Source: Rikenella sp031551865
GTDB taxonomy: Bacteria > Bacteroidota > Bacteroidia > Bacteroidales > Rikenellaceae
Length of the DNA stretch: 64,000 nt
Reading direction: 5' to 3'
Assembly: GCA_031551865.1 (NCBI GenBank)
Contig: JAVBMY010000004.1
Location: 186,001-250,000 of the forward strand
Positions 61,090 to 64,000 of this stretch are shown here, piece after piece (the first letter of the stretch is position 1; each line of letters begins with the position of its first letter). Position numbers and translations under genes: made by a program. The notes under the pieces were generated by a model. It was not told the origin of the DNA and did no database searches. It saw nothing but the letters and a program-made list of their open reading frames with translations.

Positions 61090-62352
61090 ATGATACAATA
61101 CCTGACCGCCGGCCTAAGCGTCTCCATGACCACGGCCATCATCGTGTTCGGCGTCCTCACGCTGCTCCTTGTGGCCCTGCTGCTCTATGCGAAAGCCAAA
61201 CTAACCTCGTCGGGCGACGTTAAAATCACCATCAACGGCGAAAAGGAGATTGTCACCCCCTCGGGCGGAACCCTGCTCACCACCCTCAGCGAAAACGGCG
61301 TCTACCTGCCTTCGGCCTGCGGCGGCGGCGGATCGTGCGGCATGTGCAAATGCCAGGTGCTCGAAGGCGGCGGCGAGATTCTCCCCACCGAAACCAACTT
61401 CTTCACCCGCCGCGAACGGGCCGAAAAATGGCGCCTCGGATGCCAGGTTAAAGTCAAGGAAGACCTGAAAATTGCCGTCCCCGAAGAGGTGTTAGGCGTG
61501 CGCAAATGGGAATGCGAAGTGGTTTCGAACCGGAACGTGGCCACCTTCATCAAAGAATTCGTGGTAAAACTCCCCGAAGGTGAGAAACTCAACTTCCGCG
61601 CCGGGGGCTACATCCAGATCGACGTCCCGAAATACGAAGTCGATTTCGCCAAAGACATCGACATCGAACCCGAATACCGCGAAGACTGGGACAAGATGAA
61701 CATCTGGTCGCTCAAGACCGTGAACAAGGAAGAGACCTTCCGCGCCTATTCCATGGCCAACCACCCGGCCGAGGGCAACATCATCATGCTCAACATCCGT
61801 ATCGCCACCCCGCCGTGGGACCGCGCTGCCGGGGGCTTCATGAATGTATCTCCGGGCATTTGCTCATCGTACATCTTCTCGCGCAAGCCCGGCGACAAAG
61901 TCACCATCTCGGGCCCCTACGGCGAGTTCTTCATGCGCGACACCCCCACCGAAAAGATGTTCATCGGCGGCGGCGCCGGTATGGCCCCCATGCGCTCGCA
62001 CATCTTCGACCTGATGCTCACCAAACGCTGGGACAAGCCCGTCACCTTCTGGTACGGTGCCCGTTCGCTGCGCGAAGTGTTCTATCAGAAAGATTTCGAC
62101 GGCATCGAAAAAGAGCACCCCAACTTCAAATACACTATAGCGCTTTCGGAACCTAAGGCCGAAGACCACTGGACCGGCCCTACCGGCTTCATCCACCAGG
62201 TGATCTACGACCAGTACCTGAGCAAACACGAGGCTCCCGAAGATATTGAGTACTACCTCTGCGGCCCGCCGATGATGATCGACGCCGTGGTCAAGATGCT
62301 CGACTCTCTCGGCGTACCGCCAGAAAATATCCTGTTCGACAACTTCGGATAG
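61090..62352 (+). CDS. nqrF: Na+-translocating NADH:quinone reductase subunit F
   Basis: The 420-residue subunit oxidises NADH. It has an N-terminal membrane helix (about 10-38), a 2Fe-2S ferredoxin domain with SACGGGGSCGMCKCQV and a later Cys in LGCQVKV, a FAD domain with FRAYSMANHP and an NAD-binding domain with FIGGGAGMAPMRSHIF. The C-terminal YYLCGPPMMIDAV is diagnostic. Confidence 0.96.
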   Translation: MIQYLTAGLSVSMTTAIIVFGVLTLLLVALLLYAKAKLTSSGDVKITINGEKEIVTPSGGTLLTTLSENGVYLPSACGGGGSCGMCKCQVLEGGGEILPTETNFFTRRERAEKWRLGCQVKVKEDLKIAVPEEVLGVRKWECEVVSNRNVATFIKEFVVKLPEGEKLNFRAGGYIQIDVPKYEVDFAKDIDIEPEYREDWDKMNIWSLKTVNKEETFRAYSMANHPAEGNIIMLNIRIATPPWDRAAGGFMNVSPGICSSYIFSRKPGDKVTISGPYGEFFMRDTPTEKMFIGGGAGMAPMRSHIFDLMLTKRWDKPVTFWYGARSLREVFYQKDFDGIEKEHPNFKYTIALSEPKAEDHWTGPTGFIHQVIYDQYLSKHEAPEDIEYYLCGPPMMIDAVVKMLDSLGVPPENILFDNFG

Positions 62353-62363
62353 AATCCTCCCCC

Positions 62364-62470
62364 CGTCATTGCGAGGAGTGCAAAGCACGGCGAAGCAATC
62401 GCGTAATAGCCACACAAAGGCGACTTACCCGGTTGCTTCGTCAGTTTTTATAAAGCCGCATCGCCATGAC
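62364..62470. repeat. Palindromic intergenic repeat, CGTCATTGCGAGG family (degenerate copy)
   Basis: CGTCATTGCGAGGAGTG at the left and GCCATGAC at the right pair imperfectly, with GAAGCAATC/GGTTGCTTC inside. It lies 12 bp after the nqrF stop. Confidence 0.6.
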
Positions 62471-62499
62471 ACACCCCGGGCTGAGAGCCCGTTCCTTAT

Positions 62500-62603
62500 G
62501 TGTCCTCCCGAGCGTAGCCCGGGGGAGCTATTCAGATACCAATCGTACTGGTTGCACGCAATAAAGTACCTGACCAGTTTCCCCGGCTACGCCCGGGATG
62601 ACA
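62500..62603. repeat. Palindromic intergenic repeat, TGTCATCC family
   Basis: The arms TGTCCTCCCGAGCGTAGCCC (62501) and GGCTACGCCCGGGATGACA (62585-62603) are near-complementary. It is adjacent to the previous repeat, giving a tandem of the two families. Confidence 0.7.
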
Positions 62604-62636
62604 TAGTTCTCCCCATATTCGAAAGGCGTGTTTTTT

Positions 62637-62668
62637 CTTGCCGGATCAACGAAAAAACACTACCTTAG
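62637..62668 (+). promoter_or_regulatory. Promoter for gyrA
   Basis: CTTG (62637-62640), a 20-nt spacer and TACCTTAG (62661-62668) match the TTTG/TAnnTTTG pattern with one mismatch in each element. The ATG is 39 nt downstream. Confidence 0.5.
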
Positions 62669-62706
62669 CATTTTAATTCAGTGCACGAATACACCCCACC
62701 CCCGCA

Positions 62707-64000
62707 ATGCAAGAAAAAGAAGAGATAGCAGGAATCGAGAACAACGACAACATAAACGCCGCCCTGGCTTCGGGTGACGGAGGCGACAACGAAGAACGCA
62801 TCATAAAAGTCAACATCGAAGAGCAGATGAAGAGCGCCTACATCGACTACTCGATGTCGGTGATCGTGTCGCGCGCCCTGCCCGATGTCCGCGACGGGCT
62901 CAAACCCGTACACCGCCGCGTACTCTACGGGATGGCTAACGAACTCAACCTCTACTCCGACCGCCCCTATAAGAAATCGGCCCGTATCGTGGGCGACGTG
63001 ATGGGTAAATTCCACCCCCACGGCGACTCTTCGATCTACGACACCATGGTGCGCATGGCGCAGCCCTGGTCGTTGCGCTACCCGCTGGTCGACGGACAGG
63101 GGAACTTCGGTTCGGTCGACGGCGACGGCGCCGCCGCCATGCGTTACACCGAGGCCCGCATGCGCAAGATCACCGACGAAGTGATGGCCGACATCGAGAA
63201 AGAGACCGTCGACCATGTGCTCAACTTCGACGACACCATTCCCGAGCCAACCGTCCTGCCCACGCGCATTCCCCTGCTGCTGGTCAACGGTACGGCAGGT
63301 ATCGCCGTCGGTATGGCCACCAACATGCCGCCCCATAACCTGAGCGACACCATCGACGCCACCATCGCCTACATCGACAACCCCGACATCGAGATTGACG
63401 AACTGATCGATATCATCAAAGCCCCCGACTTCCCCACCGGCGGCACCATCTACGGCTACGAAGGCGTCAAAGAAGCCTACCGTACCGGTCGGGGCCGCGT
63501 CGTGATCCGTTCAAAAACCGAAATCGAACACACCCCCAGCGGCCGCGAGTGCATCATCGTCAACGAGATCCCCTACATGGTCAACAAGGCCGAAACGATC
63601 AAAAAAATCGCCGACCTGATCAACGACAAAAAAATCGAAGGCATCTCGTACATCAACGACGAAAGCGACCGCCACGGCATGCGCATCGTCATCATCCTCA
63701 AGCAGGACGCCGTAGCCAGCGTCGTACTGAACAACCTGTTCAAATACACCCCGCTGCAATCCTCATTCTCGGTCAACAACATCGCCCTGGTCGACGGCCG
63801 CCCGCGCGCGCTGCACCTCAAGGAGCTGATTAAATACTTCGTCGAGCACCGCCACGACGTGATCCTGCGCCGCACCCGCTTCGACCTGCGTAAAGCCGAA
63901 GAGCGCGCCCATATCCTCGAAGGGCTGCTCATCGCGCAGGAGAACATCGACGAAGTGATCCGCATCATCCGCGCCGCCAAAAGCGTCGACGAAGCCAAAG
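62707..64000 (+). CDS. gyrA: DNA gyrase subunit A (N-terminal part, cut by window end)
   Basis: The first 431 codons are visible. A Glu/Asn/Asp-rich lead of about 40 residues precedes MKSAYIDYSMSVIVSRALPD. The active-site Tyr is in AAAMRYTEARM. The quinolone region HPHGDSSIYDTMVRMAQPW has Ser and Asp at the positions equivalent to E. coli 83 and 87, so common resistance changes are absent there. The gene runs off the right edge. It starts a new transcription unit after two palindromic repeats. Confidence 0.95.
   Translation, partial: MQEKEEIAGIENNDNINAALASGDGGDNEERIIKVNIEEQMKSAYIDYSMSVIVSRALPDVRDGLKPVHRRVLYGMANELNLYSDRPYKKSARIVGDVMGKFHPHGDSSIYDTMVRMAQPWSLRYPLVDGQGNFGSVDGDGAAAMRYTEARMRKITDEVMADIEKETVDHVLNFDDTIPEPTVLPTRIPLLLVNGTAGIAVGMATNMPPHNLSDTIDATIAYIDNPDIEIDELIDIIKAPDFPTGGTIYGYEGVKEAYRTGRGRVVIRSKTEIEHTPSGRECIIVNEIPYMVNKAETIKKIADLINDKKIEGISYINDESDRHGMRIVIILKQDAVASVVLNNLFKYTPLQSSFSVNNIALVDGRPRALHLKELIKYFVEHRHDVILRRTRFDLRKAEERAHILEGLLIAQENIDEVIRIIRAAKSVDEAK

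Larger units (their letters stand above)
62353..62706. other. Intergenic region between nqrF and gyrA with two palindromic repeats
   Basis: 354 bp. It contains one repeat of each family (62364-62470 and 62500-62603) and the gyrA promoter (62637-62668). No gene. Confidence 0.7.

Noticed and set aside
62707..64000. Quinolone-resistance allele in gyrA
   Set aside because: The key Ser and Asp positions look wild type.

Overview
The window looks like a chromosomal piece of a Bacteroidales gut bacterium, most likely Alistipes or a close relative in the Rikenellaceae. The evidence is a high-GC background, Bacteroidetes-type promoters (TTTG, about 20 nt, TAnnTTTG), an Mfa/Fim-type fimbrial locus with DUF3575 and DUF3868 proteins, a full Na+-translocating NADH:quinone reductase operon, meso-diaminopimelate dehydrogenase and a VorB-type 2-oxoacid:ferredoxin oxidoreductase. 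The genus is inferred from gene content, not from a marker search. I found no rRNA, tRNA, CRISPR array, transposase or prophage.

Layout. 1-6.2 kb: a C-S lyase type aminotransferase, a minus-strand hpt-queE-IMPase operon diverging from purE-zupT, and a secreted protein of unknown function. 6.2-9.2 kb: a minus-strand ferredoxin-vorB-TPP subunit-gamma subunit operon ending in an unlisted 52-residue membrane protein. 9.4-13.2 kb: serC-serA-DUF1015. 13.4-15.7 kb: MATE transporter and yicC. 16.2-25.9 kb: the accessory region, with an ECF sigma factor, a FecR anti-sigma factor, an STN/DUF3575 outer-membrane protein, a DUF3868 protein, an Mfa2-like anchor, a fimbrillin with an AT-rich leucine-rich-repeat C-terminus, and a second fimbrillin-like lipoprotein. 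26.8-30.4 kb: gmk, a nadD-TPR fusion, a self-regulating XRE repressor, an extremely AT-rich island and a HIT protein. 30.7-38.6 kb: rel, recA, bcp, an SDR enzyme, a PhnP-like hydrolase and a phosphohexomutase. 39.2-45.4 kb: dnaA, then a maltose-use cluster (GH13, GH65 phosphorylase, beta-phosphoglucomutase). 45.7-54.4 kb: trxA, dnaE, ddh, a YgjP-like peptidase, miaA and a long helical unknown. 54.5-64 kb: purM, nqrABCDEF and the first 431 codons of gyrA.

How genes work together. The sigma/FecR pair sits directly upstream of an STN-domain protein, so the fimbrial locus probably senses its own outer-membrane state and controls its own transcription. The GH13/GH65/pgmB trio would turn alpha-glucans into glucose plus glucose 6-phosphate. 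The 2-oxoacid:ferredoxin oxidoreductase and NQR fit an anaerobe that links fermentation to sodium-motive force.

The most unusual features are the mosaic LRR-fimbrillin, the coupled 52-residue microprotein, two families of dispersed palindromes (ten full copies and one half copy in this window), a 34-bp perfect inverted repeat before dnaE, and two hairpin-rich intergenic stretches ending in terminators that could be small RNAs. Many start codons were moved inward from the longest frame because antisense extensions are common in this GC-rich sequence.
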